Below are positions 43,734-52,062 of a stretch of DNA of 64,000 nt, piece after piece. Within the stretch, counting starts at the first letter, position 1; each line of letters opens with the position of its first letter. The notes beneath the pieces are model-generated. The model had not been told where the DNA came from. It worked only from the letters and a program-made list of their open reading frames with translations, and made no database searches. Made by a program: the position numbers and the translations under genes. Source of the DNA: Candidatus Blautia faecipullorum (GTDB lineage Bacteria > Bacillota > Clostridia > Lachnospirales > Lachnospiraceae); the NCBI GenBank assembly GCA_019115125.1, contig DXEG01000021.1:1-64000 (forward strand). Direction: 5' to 3'.

Positions 43734-44402
43734 TTATAGAGATTTCTCAAAACGTTCAATATTACTTATTTTGCCGATCACCACCATGATGTCATCTGTC
43801 TGCAGGCGGTATCCCGGCAATACTTCGATGTTTGTGATCTTTCCACTTTCGATCGCAATAATATTCAGATTATACTTCTGTCGGATGCCAAGCTCTTCAA
43901 TACTGTACCCCTCGATCTTACCCGAGACCTTGATCTGACGGATCTCCACACTGTTATCAAGCGACACATAATCCAGAAAATTCCTGGAAACGAGACGCTT
44001 GCCCAGTCTCAGCGCCATGTCTCTTTCCGGATAAACAACCTCAGCTCCGATTTTTTCCAATACCGCGCCCTGCTCGACGCTGATCGCCTTTGCAATCACC
44101 TTGGGAACTCCCAATTCCACCACTCTCATGGTGGTCAGGATGGAAACATCAACCTGTTCTCCAATGCACACGATCACAACGTCGCAGTTCTGTATTCCAA
44201 TTTCTCTCAAGGTCTCAAGCTCAAGATCTTCTGACACAAACGCGTATTCTGTATACTGGCGAACTTCTTTTACCTTGCTTTCACTGCGGTCTACAACAAG
44301 CACCTCCTTGCCTGCCTCCGCGAGAGAAATGGCAAGAGCCGTACCAAAACGCCCTAATCCTATCACGCCAAAAGAAGTCGCCCCACTACTGTTTTTCATC
44401 AT
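43734..44402 (-). CDS. ktrA: KtrA/TrkA-type potassium channel regulatory subunit (RCK)
   Basis: 222 aa. The RCK_N Rossmann fold has FGVIGLGRFGTALAISLAEAG (about 11-31) and the acidic ribose-binding end LVVDRSESKV; RCK_C follows (about 140-220, YSIEELGIRQKYNLNIIAI). Octameric rings of KtrA gate KtrB according to nucleotide state and, in some species, c-di-AMP. It follows ktrB by about 90 bp. Confidence 0.93.
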   Translation of the reverse strand: MMKNSSGATSFGVIGLGRFGTALAISLAEAGKEVLVVDRSESKVKEVRQYTEYAFVSEDLELETLREIGIQNCDVVIVCIGEQVDVSILTTMRVVELGVPKVIAKAISVEQGAVLEKIGAEVVYPERDMALRLGKRLVSRNFLDYVSLDNSVEIRQIKVSGKIEGYSIEELGIRQKYNLNIIAIESGKITNIEVLPGYRLQTDDIMVVIGKISNIERFEKSL

Positions 44403-44491
44403 TTTTTACCCTTATGTGCCCCGCACATATATCCTTTCTCACTAGAACTATTACCGATCTTTTAATTCAGGGCAGATATACCGCCTCATGC

Positions 44492-45811
44492 TCAGCCAAT
44501 CGAAACCGTTTCCTCCGTATAATAAGCGCGCGGTTCCGGATGATCGATCCATATGGACAGGAGTGTAACCGCTCCCAGTCTTCCGATAAACATGATCAGA
44601 ATGATCACCAGCTTGCCCGCCACACTCAAATCCGGTGTGATCCCGGTAGACAATCCTACCGTGCCAAAAGCGGAAACCACCTCGAACAGCACCTGAATAA
44701 AAGTAAACTCCGGATCCAGCACACAAAGCAGGAACGTACCCACACAAACTACTGCCATGGACAGCAGCGCAATAATCGACGCGCTTGCCACAGTGTTCCT
44801 GGCGATCCCTCTGCGAAAGGCTCCTATCTGCCTCTTATTGAACATCGATCTCACTTCCTGGATCAGTACAAAAAATGTCGTGGTCTTAATGCCGCCTCCC
44901 GTAGATCCCGGAGAAGCGCCCACAAACATCAGTATGCACAGGACAAAAAGACCTGCATTTGTGAACTCGCCGACAGGGTATGTGGAAAAGCCTGCCGTTC
45001 TTGCTGAAACACTGTGAAAGAAGGCTCCCAGCCAGGTGATATCCTCGGTAGCCTTTAAAAGCAGCGTACCTGTGATCAACAGCGCGATCGTAGTCGTAAT
45101 AACTATTTTCGAATGCAGCGTCAGCTTTTTGAATTTCTTATTGCTGAGGACATCACGGATCACGAGAAAGCCCAGGCCTCCAAAAATGATCAGTATACAG
45201 GTCACCAGGTTCAGAAGGATATTATCCCTGTACGGGATCAGATTCTGAAGTCCGCCCAGTACGTCAAAGCCTGCATTATTAAATGTTGCGATGGAATGAA
45301 AAATGCTGATTCCCGCCGCGCGGAGAGGGGGATAATCCTGTACAAACACAAAAAAACTCAAAATCGCCCCTGCACCCTCAAAGCATAAAGTCATCAAAAG
45401 AACCGCCTTGACCAGCCTGACCATTCCTCTGTAGCTGTTGATATTCAGAGCCTCGCTTACCATCATTCTGGTTTTCATGCTGACCCGCTTTCTGATCGCA
45501 AGCATAAAGCCGACCCCCACAGAGGTGACTCCCAGTCCACCAATCTGGATCAGCGCGGCAACTACGCCCTGTCCGAAGGGGGTAAAATGATCCGCCGTAT
45601 CAACCACGATCAGTCCCGTTACGCACACAGCGCTGGTGGACGTAAAAAGCGCGTCCACCGGCGATACCGCCGCTCCGTCTTTTATGGATACGGGCAGCAG
45701 AAGGATCAAGGTCCCCAGAAGGATCACCGCGGCGAAGCCCAGTGTGATCAGGCGTCCCGGGGGCTGCTTCTTTATACCATTAATAAATTTTTTTATTATT
45801 CCTTTCATCAT
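44492..45811 (-). CDS. ktrB: KtrB/TrkH-type potassium uptake channel subunit
   Basis: 439 aa with repeated membrane-pore-membrane units. The pore filter regions resemble DALFTSTSAVCVTGLIVVDT, AGISIFHSIATFNNAGFDVL, FHSVSARTAGFSTYPVG and EVVSAFGTVGLSTGITPDLS, each with a Gly of the degenerate TVGYG-like filter. It takes up potassium, probably coupled to sodium. Its length matches KtrB rather than the longer TrkH. It forms a unit with ktrA downstream; a short membrane-protein gene precedes it by about 40 bp. Confidence 0.93.
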   Translation of the reverse strand: MMKGIIKKFINGIKKQPPGRLITLGFAAVILLGTLILLLPVSIKDGAAVSPVDALFTSTSAVCVTGLIVVDTADHFTPFGQGVVAALIQIGGLGVTSVGVGFMLAIRKRVSMKTRMMVSEALNINSYRGMVRLVKAVLLMTLCFEGAGAILSFFVFVQDYPPLRAAGISIFHSIATFNNAGFDVLGGLQNLIPYRDNILLNLVTCILIIFGGLGFLVIRDVLSNKKFKKLTLHSKIVITTTIALLITGTLLLKATEDITWLGAFFHSVSARTAGFSTYPVGEFTNAGLFVLCILMFVGASPGSTGGGIKTTTFFVLIQEVRSMFNKRQIGAFRRGIARNTVASASIIALLSMAVVCVGTFLLCVLDPEFTFIQVLFEVVSAFGTVGLSTGITPDLSVAGKLVIILIMFIGRLGAVTLLSIWIDHPEPRAYYTEETVSIG

Positions 45812-45851
45812 TGTTGTCCTTGCTTCCTGCCGTCTATTTTATTCTTTTTCA

Positions 45852-46292
45852 TTATACCCAAACACGAAGACATCTCTTCGCTTTTCCGTCCTTTTTGAAT
45901 AAAATAAGCAATTCACGCAAAAAACGGGCGCAAAGGAATATAGCAGGCTGAAAATATGCAAAAAAACGCTCCTCTTTTGGAACGTAAAGAAAGTATTTTC
46001 CACTGACAACGGCCGTCACCGCAACAGCTTTAGACAGCGTATCAAATATCCGGCGCGTCAATGTCCCGGACAGCAGTATATATGATATTTCCGAAAAATC
46101 CGACAACAGACTCTGTTGGTCTGTCCGGCAAAGGAATGGAGCCTGCTCCTCTGCCGCGGATAATACCGATACAGCTTTACTGCCTGCGTTTATTGTCTCT
46201 GTCCGGTCCCAGACATCATTGTCTGATACCAGCAAGCATAGTACAATCCATATGCTGATCAGCACCAGACCGTGATGATATTTCCTTCTCAA
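45852..46292 (-). CDS. Hypothetical small membrane or secreted protein
   Basis: 146 aa, family not recognised. An N-terminal hydrophobic segment (LVLISIWIVLCLLVS, about 9-23) suggests a signal anchor; a second weakly hydrophobic stretch follows in the C-terminal third (KYFLYVPKEERFFAYF, AIFLCARFLRELLIL). It lies between the recombinase and ktrB on the same strand, within the intervening element. Coding status is supported by position and an uninterrupted frame only. Confidence 0.45.
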   Translation of the reverse strand: MRRKYHHGLVLISIWIVLCLLVSDNDVWDRTETINAGSKAVSVLSAAEEQAPFLCRTDQQSLLSDFSEISYILLSGTLTRRIFDTLSKAVAVTAVVSGKYFLYVPKEERFFAYFQPAIFLCARFLRELLILFKKDGKAKRCLRVWV

Positions 46293-46411
46293 AGTGTCTT
46301 CTCCTTTCCGCCAATTAATTAAAAAATAACATCCGACCTATTATTTGTCAATACTGCTGACAGCATCTTCCGACTCTCGTGCTGCACCATTCGTAATGCC
46401 ACACTGCGTGC

Positions 46412-48013
46412 TTACGGATATGTTTTTTGAAAAATTATTTTATCGCAATCCGCAAACCGATAATAGATTTCTATACCTTCATTTTCATGCACCTCAATCC
46501 GGTCTATCAATTCCATAAGAAGACTTCTGTCCGGTTTTTGGAACTTTATTCTTTCCATCTGTTCCCGCAGCTCCGCAGCCTTCATATCCTTTTTCCTGTT
46601 CTCATCCTCCAGTTCTTCCTTTAAACCAGCAATATGTTTTACATAGAATTCAGCTCTTTTCTTATACTCTTTACGGTAGTATATAAATTCCTCCTCAGAC
46701 AGAATTCCGGTTTTATAATCCTCGTATAGATCCAGCCTTCGTTTTTTTATTTGCGCCAGCCTCTGCTCTGTTCTGCAAAGCTCCTTTGCCGCGCAGGATC
46801 TCTCTTCTTTTTTCTGCGCCGCTGCAATTACCTTATGCGCAAAGACATCTGCGCTATCTATAACAGCGCGGATATCCCTCTGTACTACTGATTCCAGTAC
46901 AGCCGCAGGCAATGCATGAGGCGTACAGCATTCCCTGCCTTTTCTTTTATATGTACCACAGTAATAAACGGCGGCAATCGTACCGTCCGCCCGTTTCCAC
47001 CGGTTCAGAATCATGCTTTTTTTACAGCTTCCGCACTTCACAATTCCAGAAAAAGGATTTTCGTAAGCCTTCTTCGTCATTGTTCTTCTCCCGCCGAGGA
47101 GCTGCTGCGCTTTTCTCCACAGCTCCTCTTCTATAAGAGGTTCATGTGTGCCCTCCACCCGGATCCAGTTCTCCGCAGGGACAGAACGCTGTTTTCCTCT
47201 CATTTTCTGGTGTTTCTTCCTCTGCACCATCCAGCCGGCATACATTTCGTTCCTGAGTATCTGCCTTATGGTAGAATAAGACCAGAGCATATCCCCGGAT
47301 TCATTGGCGTTTTTGTAGTTTTCTCCGCACAACTTTTTATATTTTGAAGGACAGGGAATCTCCTCCTCGTTTAAAAGCTCCGCGATCCGCTTTTTTGGAA
47401 CGCCCTGCACAAACATTGTAAAAATACGCCGCACTACTTCCGCCGCTTCTTCATCAATAATAAGCCTGTTCTTGTTTCCCGGATCTTTCCGGTAGCCGTA
47501 GCATGGGAAAGCTCCGATAAATTCTCCCGCCTTCTGTTTTGCTTTCATTGTGGCCTGGATTTTTCTGGAAATGTCCCTTGCATACTGCTCATTAAAAATA
47601 TTTTTAATTGGAAGAAGCAGATCATAGGCCTGTTTCTCACTATCAATACCGTCAATTAGAGAAATAAATCGAACACCGTTTTCCGGAAACATCCTTTCCA
47701 CGTAATAACCTGTGTCAATATAATCCCTTCCGAATCTGGATAAATCCTTTACAATGACACAATTTATTTTTCCAGACCGTATATCTTCTATCATTCGCCC
47801 AAAACCCGGCCTCTTAAAATTTGTTCCCGTATATCCGTCGTCTATATAATAGTCCATCAGCAAAATGTCGTTTTTTCCTTCTATATATGCTGACAGTAAT
47901 TTTTTCTGGTTTCCCACACTGTCGCTTTCCTCCTTATCCCCATCCTCCCGGGACAGTCTGATGTACAGAGCGGCGCGGTATGGAATACTGTTCTCTTCTC
48001 TGTTTTCAGTCAT
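46412..48013 (-). CDS. Large serine recombinase (TnpX/SpoIVCA-like)
   Basis: 533 aa. The resolvase domain has the catalytic Ser21 in YIRLSRED and the family motifs DDGYTGTNFKRPGF and VKDLSRFGRD. A recombinase domain (about 165-290, GAFPCYGYRKDP...) and zinc-ribbon domain (VKCGSCKKSM ... YYCGTYKRKGRECC) follow, then a C-terminal coiled coil (about 385-490). Such enzymes integrate or excise circular DNA at short cores without replication, as with skin (SpoIVCA) and Tn4451 (TnpX). It starts inside the stop of a 41-codon ORF (ATGACTGA), 240 bp from the right junction, so it is the obvious candidate to move the 41.87-48.23 kb segment. Confidence 0.93.
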   Translation of the reverse strand: MTENREENSIPYRAALYIRLSREDGDKEESDSVGNQKKLLSAYIEGKNDILLMDYYIDDGYTGTNFKRPGFGRMIEDIRSGKINCVIVKDLSRFGRDYIDTGYYVERMFPENGVRFISLIDGIDSEKQAYDLLLPIKNIFNEQYARDISRKIQATMKAKQKAGEFIGAFPCYGYRKDPGNKNRLIIDEEAAEVVRRIFTMFVQGVPKKRIAELLNEEEIPCPSKYKKLCGENYKNANESGDMLWSYSTIRQILRNEMYAGWMVQRKKHQKMRGKQRSVPAENWIRVEGTHEPLIEEELWRKAQQLLGGRRTMTKKAYENPFSGIVKCGSCKKSMILNRWKRADGTIAAVYYCGTYKRKGRECCTPHALPAAVLESVVQRDIRAVIDSADVFAHKVIAAAQKKEERSCAAKELCRTEQRLAQIKKRRLDLYEDYKTGILSEEEFIYYRKEYKKRAEFYVKHIAGLKEELEDENRKKDMKAAELREQMERIKFQKPDRSLLMELIDRIEVHENEGIEIYYRFADCDKIIFQKTYP

Positions 48014-48131
48014 TTTGAGATTTTTCCGTCAAAGAACTTCTATATAATATATGAAGCAAAATTTCTTCTACAGTGATTTCATCCAGGAAAACCCTTCGGA
48101 TCTGATAAAAGACCGGCTGTTTTTTCCTCAT
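48006..48131 (-). CDS. Small ORF overlapping the recombinase start
   Basis: 41 aa: MRKKQPVFYQIRRVFLDE, then ITVEEILLHILYRSS. Its ATG overlaps the stop of the preceding ORF (ATGA) and its TGA overlaps the recombinase ATG by 8 nt, so the three are translationally coupled. No homology recognised. Because of its coupling and helical, charged nature it could be a recombination directionality factor, but that is a guess. Confidence 0.5.
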   Translation of the reverse strand: MRKKQPVFYQIRRVFLDEITVEEILLHILYRSSLTEKSQND

Positions 48132-48256
48132 TGACCGAACTTCCTTTCATATTCTCTGTCTATTGATAAATATGCCCGGCCGCCTGTCCGATATACGCCG
48201 TATTTCCGCAGACTGTTTCCTCCATGTCCTGCGTCAAGCATGATTTTATATGCCAA
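48128..48256 (-). CDS. Amidase N-terminal fragment fused to element sequence
   Basis: 42 codons from a TTG with GGAGG 8 nt upstream. The first 13 residues, MAYKIMLDAGHGG, are the first beta-strand and zinc-binding loop of an Amidase_3 enzyme, exactly what the 41144-41911 part lacks. From residue 14 (NSLRKYGVYRTGGRAYLSID) the sequence belongs to the element, and it stops overlapping the next ORF. Joining codon 13 here to Ser15 of the other part gives DAGHGGSDPGA. In the integrated state the host start signals therefore drive the recombinase operon. Confidence 0.75.
   Translation of the reverse strand: MAYKIMLDAGHGGNSLRKYGVYRTGGRAYLSIDREYERKFGQ
48217..48227 (-). repeat. Right junction core (att) of the intervening element
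   Basis: ACATGGAGGAA on the minus strand, within codons D-A-G-H-G-G. It pairs with the core at 41869-41879; the only difference is the third base of a Gly codon. Confidence 0.65.
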
Positions 48257-48343
48257 TGGATATTCCTCCAGATATATCTTTTTATGTATTATATGCACCT
48301 ATTATTTTCCTGCACACCCTGAACGGGTTTTTGCTCCCTGAAG

Positions 48344-49294
48344 TCATCTGTCCTCATATTTCCGATAAACAGGCATAAACTCCCCTGCCGCTCTATTGTA
48401 CTGATAAATCTTCAGGGTCAGAAAATCTTCCGGCGGAGTCGTCTCGCGTACCGTATCCTCCAACACCTGCCGCAGATCCTCCGGATCCACGCTGCTCATA
48501 CAATGCACCATTGCCTCATGCACGCTGGTAAAAACAATATAAAAATCATCATCCATCAAATCTGAAATTCGTTCTGCAACCCCAGGCAGAAAAACTGCCA
48601 CTGCTCCGTTGGTCCTTTTTGTTGTACTCAGACAGTTCCCCAGCGAATCCGTCCTAATCGGATAATCGGACAGCAAATTCATAAAATTATCCCCCTCGTA
48701 TGTCGGATGATATATCAGCTTCTCCCAACAATAGATTCTGGGCGGAGAAATAAAGTAGGTGTTCAGAAGAGCCTTATCAAAAACATCTGTCTTATCCAGT
48801 CCCCATTCCTCGACCATATAATTTTTCACCTTCATACTTGTAACAGATCCGTCCATTTCCCCCATCCGCACATAAAGAACCAGAGCAATATCCCCCAGAA
48901 CTCTAAAAACAGCGTTCTCCAGCTCAGCTTCATGACTTTCCCTGTTTATCAGTCTTATGAACAAATCTCCTTTTATTCTGTCATAATCTTCAAGATCTTT
49001 TACTTTTTGAAGAATATCTGATTCTGACAGCTCCCGCATACGCTTCATCACGGCTTCCACTATGTCCCCCAGTGATCTTCCGTTTCGGTAGGCTTCGTAC
49101 AAATCTTTAATATACAGGGCACATACTTCCGCTGTACCGTTGCTGCTCTCGGAATGCTTCAGTATCAGTCTGTCTCCCGATGTCGGCGGATATTCTTCCT
49201 TGTCCTTGTAATAGATCCGCTCTTCATCATATCCAGTTGCGTCCAAAAGTTCTCTGCGAAGTTCCTCCACAAAATCAACATACATTTTTTCCAT
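48344..49294 (-). CDS. DUF5688 family protein
   Basis: 316 aa, AAGGAG 5 nt before the ATG. The N-terminal half (GDIVEAVMKRM...) and the middle part with FISPPRIYCWE and PLGNCLSTTKRTNGAVAVF-like sequence match the DUF5688 layout, a family abundant in Lachnospiraceae, often in several copies. No enzymatic motif, signal peptide or membrane segment is visible. It lies directly upstream of the split amidase and could share a transcript with its 5' fragment. Confidence 0.75.
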   Translation of the reverse strand: MEKMYVDFVEELRRELLDATGYDEERIYYKDKEEYPPTSGDRLILKHSESSNGTAEVCALYIKDLYEAYRNGRSLGDIVEAVMKRMRELSESDILQKVKDLEDYDRIKGDLFIRLINRESHEAELENAVFRVLGDIALVLYVRMGEMDGSVTSMKVKNYMVEEWGLDKTDVFDKALLNTYFISPPRIYCWEKLIYHPTYEGDNFMNLLSDYPIRTDSLGNCLSTTKRTNGAVAVFLPGVAERISDLMDDDFYIVFTSVHEAMVHCMSSVDPEDLRQVLEDTVRETTPPEDFLTLKIYQYNRAAGEFMPVYRKYEDR

Positions 49295-49732
49295 ATTTAC
49301 TCCTTGTTCTTGCTGTGAAATGCGGGTGATTTACCCAAGATAGTTTTCAGATCAGGCACTCCAGGGATAAAATCGTCCTGCTCCGGCCCAGAATTGCTTC
49401 TATTCACTCATGACAGATGTCTGCGTACTTCTAACTGCTGAAATCTTATGTATCTTAAATTATATATCTCAAGAAAGCTTATCAAAGCATATACCGCTCC
49501 GGAATCCGTTTCCACCCAATTCCAGACCTGCTGCCAGGAGCCTGAAGGATAAACACTCCCGGAACGATTATGTATATTCAGCTTTCAGAATTTCGAAAAT
49601 ACAAGATCTTGTAAATGAGACAGGAGCTCTGCTCCTTATTAGAATTGCTGTACGTTTAGTATAAACCGATACTGTAAAAGTGTAAAGGATTTTTCATCGA
49701 CAAATCTTCTCATAAACAGCTTCGTTCCGCCG
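49295..49732. other. Non-coding stretch between DUF5688 and LMW-PTP genes
   Basis: I see no supportable gene; a plus-strand open stretch at 49410-49664 has no RBS or recognisable sequence. The promoter of the DUF5688 gene must lie in the left part. Confidence 0.5.
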
Positions 49733-49761
49733 AAAAAACAAACGGAATTTGCCGCAAATTC
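49733..49761 (-). terminator. Terminator of the LMW-PTP gene
   Basis: GAATTTG-CCG-CAAATTC (49745-49761) is a perfect 7-bp hairpin followed on the minus strand by GTTTGTTTTTT. A second half-site (GCCGCAAATTCC, 49778-49789) closer to the gene could pair alternatively. Confidence 0.7.
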
Positions 49762-49810
49762 TCGAAGCGGACAATCTGCCGCAAATTCCTGTCTAAAACT
49801 TTCGGTTTCT

Positions 49811-50281
49811 TTAAAATGAAATTTTATCTTTTTCTTTCAGAAACGCCAGAAATGCCTCGCATCCCTCTATAATATCCGCATAGGTAACCTCAAAATTTCC
49901 GGTATACCACGGATCCGCAATATCTCTCGGCTCCGCTGCGAAATCCAGCAGAAGAAATACTTTCCCTTCCGGATCACGTCTTACAATACGCATGATATTT
50001 CTTCTGTTCCACTGATCCATTCCTATAAGATAATCGTATTTGTCATAATCTGATCTGGTCATCTGAACCGCATACTTCCCTTCACAGGAAATTTCAACCT
50101 CCCGGAGCTTTCTGCGCGTTCCCGGATGCACCGGATTCCCGATCTCCTCCGTACTGGTAGCCGCAGACGCAATATAAAACTGACCTGCAAGACCTCTCTT
50201 ATGAACCATATCTTTAAAAACAAATTCAGCCATTGGCGAACGGCAGATATTGCCGTGGCAAATAAATAGTATTTTTATCAT
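49811..50281 (-). CDS. Low-molecular-weight protein tyrosine phosphatase
   Basis: 156 aa. The P-loop is CHGNICRSP (nucleophile C8, R14), and the general acid is in the DIADPWYTG loop near residue 125. Such enzymes dephosphorylate tyrosine (some act on arginine) on cytoplasmic proteins; in Firmicutes they often pair with BY-kinases, none of which are here. The first codons up to the P-loop lie within the element's attachment core: the mobile element supplies a new RBS and start while keeping the frame intact. The original 5' end remains at 61860. Confidence 0.9.
   Translation of the reverse strand: MIKILFICHGNICRSPMAEFVFKDMVHKRGLAGQFYIASAATSTEEIGNPVHPGTRRKLREVEISCEGKYAVQMTRSDYDKYDYLIGMDQWNRRNIMRIVRRDPEGKVFLLLDFAAEPRDIADPWYTGNFEVTYADIIEGCEAFLAFLKEKDKISF
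50251..50262 (-). repeat. attL core of the integrative mobilizable element
   Basis: TTTGCCACGGCA on the minus strand encodes the C-H-G of the phosphatase P-loop; the identical 12-mer is at 61830-61841. Similarity extends (TATCT downstream, ATGAT-A upstream) because the element carries its own version of the gene start. Confidence 0.75.
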
Positions 50282-50408
50282 ATCTCTTATATCCCTTCAT
50301 AAGCCTTCAAACCTTGATTCTATGGGCTTTCCGGCGCTTTTTTCGTTTTTTCTGTTTTGCCCTAAACTCACGCAATTCTATGTAAATCTACGCAAATTCA
50401 CGGGCAAA

Positions 50409-50430
50409 TGGTGTAGTAATTGGTGTAGTA
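50409..50430 (+). repeat. Tandem arm-type sites near attL
   Basis: TGGTGTAGTA occurs twice (50409-50418, 50421-50430) between the core and the integrase gene. The same pair is near the other end (61747-61756, 61758-61767), as expected for integrase or excisionase arm sites. Confidence 0.6.
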
Positions 50431-50443
50431 ACTCGGTTCCATT

Positions 50444-51643
50444 TCAGCCTGATTTTCTCTGCTTTACCGGCGCGCTGACTTCCTTTAGGTCAATGATTTT
50501 TGCCATCTGCTCCGCCGCCCGGTCATAGCTTGCATGGGTATAGACATTCAGTGTCACTCCCACATCAGAGTGTCCCATCACATACTGCAAGGTCTTTATA
50601 TCCATACCGGCGTTTGCCATGTTGGTACAAAATGTATGGCGGAACACATGGGGCGTAATATGCGGCAGTGGCTTATCCGGGTGCAACTTTCTGTATTTCT
50701 TCATCGCCCAGCGCATTTCATTCTCAATATGCAATGCAACTTTGGGCTTATCGTCCTTATCCAGCAGCAGAAAACCGCTGTACCCGTCTACCATGATTTC
50801 CGTCTTTACCTTTTTGCGGCGGGCAAGGATATTTTTCAGACTTTGGTACACTTCCTCTGTCATGGGGATAAAGCGGCAGCCACATTCCGTCTTGGTTTTC
50901 TCAACGTAATATTTCCCGCCCCGCTCCCGGACAAGCTGGTGGTCTACCCGGATTCTCTGATTTTCAAAATCCAAATCGCTTTTTGTAAGGCCACAAAACT
51001 CACTAACACGCATACCGGTTCCCAGCAGCACGACAAACTCATCATAATATTTTGTATAGGTTTTGTCCTTCCTGATAAAATCCATCCAAATCTTCTGCTG
51101 TTCCTCGGTCATGGCAATCCGCTTTTGTGAATCGTTAGGAACAACGTCCACTAATTTGAAGTCAAAGGGATTTCTACGGATAATGTCCTCATTGTACGCC
51201 ATTTGAAAGGCTGGTTTGACAACGCCCCGTACGCTGGTAATGGTGCTGTACCCTTTCCTATCGTTGTGAAGTTTCATAATCCATTGCTGCGCGTCTGATA
51301 CCTTAATATCCCGTATCTGCCGGTTTCCAAAATCTTCTTTCTTAATCAGGTTCAAGACAAAATTGTAACCGACTTTGGTATTGTAGCGCACGCCCTGTTT
51401 CAAGCTGATATAGCGTTCTAAAAGGGCAATCACGGTAATATTGCCAGCAGCATAGTCAATGCCATCGTCAAGCTGCCGCTGAATTTCTTTTTCCTTTTCC
51501 CGCAGTTCCTTCAAATCAGAGGAATAAATGGTCTGTCGTTTTCCTCGAATGTCTGTATAGCGATACTGATAAATCAGGTCTTTTCTCTGGCTCTCTCCTG
51601 TCCGCAGGATTCTTCCTTTATGGTCTTTTCGTTTCTCGGACAT
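50444..51643 (-). CDS. int: Tyrosine integrase, Tn916 family
   Basis: 399 aa from the ATG at 51643 (GGAAAGGAG 7 nt upstream). An arm-binding N-terminal domain (1-65) and core-binding SAM-like domain (70-165) precede the catalytic domain. Its pentad is visible: R212 in GTGMRVSEF, a Lys in the EKTKTE hairpin, H332 and R335 in HVFRH, H358 in MGHSD, and the nucleophile Y368 in NVYTH. It catalyses integration and excision between the cores at 50251 and 61830. The gene ends about 180 bp from attL. Confidence 0.95.
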   Translation of the reverse strand: MSEKRKDHKGRILRTGESQRKDLIYQYRYTDIRGKRQTIYSSDLKELREKEKEIQRQLDDGIDYAAGNITVIALLERYISLKQGVRYNTKVGYNFVLNLIKKEDFGNRQIRDIKVSDAQQWIMKLHNDRKGYSTITSVRGVVKPAFQMAYNEDIIRRNPFDFKLVDVVPNDSQKRIAMTEEQQKIWMDFIRKDKTYTKYYDEFVVLLGTGMRVSEFCGLTKSDLDFENQRIRVDHQLVRERGGKYYVEKTKTECGCRFIPMTEEVYQSLKNILARRKKVKTEIMVDGYSGFLLLDKDDKPKVALHIENEMRWAMKKYRKLHPDKPLPHITPHVFRHTFCTNMANAGMDIKTLQYVMGHSDVGVTLNVYTHASYDRAAEQMAKIIDLKEVSAPVKQRKSG

Positions 51644-51665
51644 TGTCAAACTCCTTTCCGTGATG

Positions 51666-51708
51666 GAAAGAGCCTTGATATGACACGTTTATTGTATCAC
51701 ATCAAGGC
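51666..51708. repeat. Inverted repeat upstream of int, mirrored at the element's right end
   Basis: GCCTTGATATGA (51672-51683) pairs with TCACATCAAGGC (51697-51708), 11 of 12. The left 20 bases (51666-51685) also match the reverse complement of 61722-61741 at 19 positions. It may bind Int/Xis or control int transcription. Confidence 0.55.
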
Positions 51709-51867
51709 AACCTTTTACATCACTATTTTCACGAAAACTACAAACCGGGGAGTCTGGTAATGGTGTTGTCTGCTGAGAGTTTACTCTCAAGCAGACATAT
51801 ATCGTTGCCAGACGTTAGGGCGACAGCCCGTGACCGAACAGCCAACGGCTGTGAGGTTCCCGGCACA

Positions 51868-52062
51868 TTAGATGGAATACGCCTGCTCGATGTACTGGTC
51901 GAACAGGCGGCGTTTAATCAATCGCTTATTTCCTACCCACAAAACAAACCGGCAATTCTGGTCGTTTGTCAGGTCACGCAGTTTATTGATACCAATTCCA
52001 GAATAAGCCGCAGCTTCTTCCAGACTTAGATTACTCTTCTCCCAAATAGGGACTTCTTTCAT
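51868..52062 (-). CDS. xis: Excisionase, Tn916 Xis type
   Basis: 64 aa, GGAGG 9 nt before the ATG. It is a winged-helix protein of the Xis type: LEEAAAYSGIGINKLRDL is the recognition segment, and the C-terminus FDQYIEQAYSI is like that of Tn916 Xis. It bends the attachment arms and directs the integrase towards excision. It lies upstream of int on the same strand with about 220 bp between, which contains an inverted repeat and possibly the int promoter. Confidence 0.9.
   Translation of the reverse strand: MKEVPIWEKSNLSLEEAAAYSGIGINKLRDLTNDQNCRFVLWVGNKRLIKRRLFDQYIEQAYSI

Larger units (their letters stand above)
41869..48227. mobile_element. Serine-recombinase intervening element splitting the amidase gene (about 6.35 kb)
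   Basis: The boundaries are set by the two parts of one amidase gene, collinear on the minus strand and joined by an 11-bp core in frame. The content, in transcription order, is two tiny overlapping ORFs, a large serine recombinase, a hypothetical membrane protein, KtrB, KtrA, Pit and DUF47. Placing the recombinase next to one end is typical of skin-like and TnpX-type elements. Excision would restore a gene of about 254 codons. Transfer functions are absent. An old insertion that has become fixed is possible. Confidence 0.7.

Noticed and set aside
46293..46411. A second element boundary between the recombinase and the hypothetical membrane protein
   Set aside because: The spacer has no copy of the ACATGGNGGAA core or other repeat shared with the right junction, so there is no evidence for a smaller recombinase-only element.
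41869..48227. The split amidase as an assembly artefact
   Set aside because: Cannot be excluded from one sequence, but a recombinase next to the joint, the conserved in-frame core and collinear strand order are better explained by a real insertion.
49410..49664. Plus-strand 84-codon open frame upstream of the phosphatase terminator
   Set aside because: No ribosome binding site, no domain, and atypical composition.
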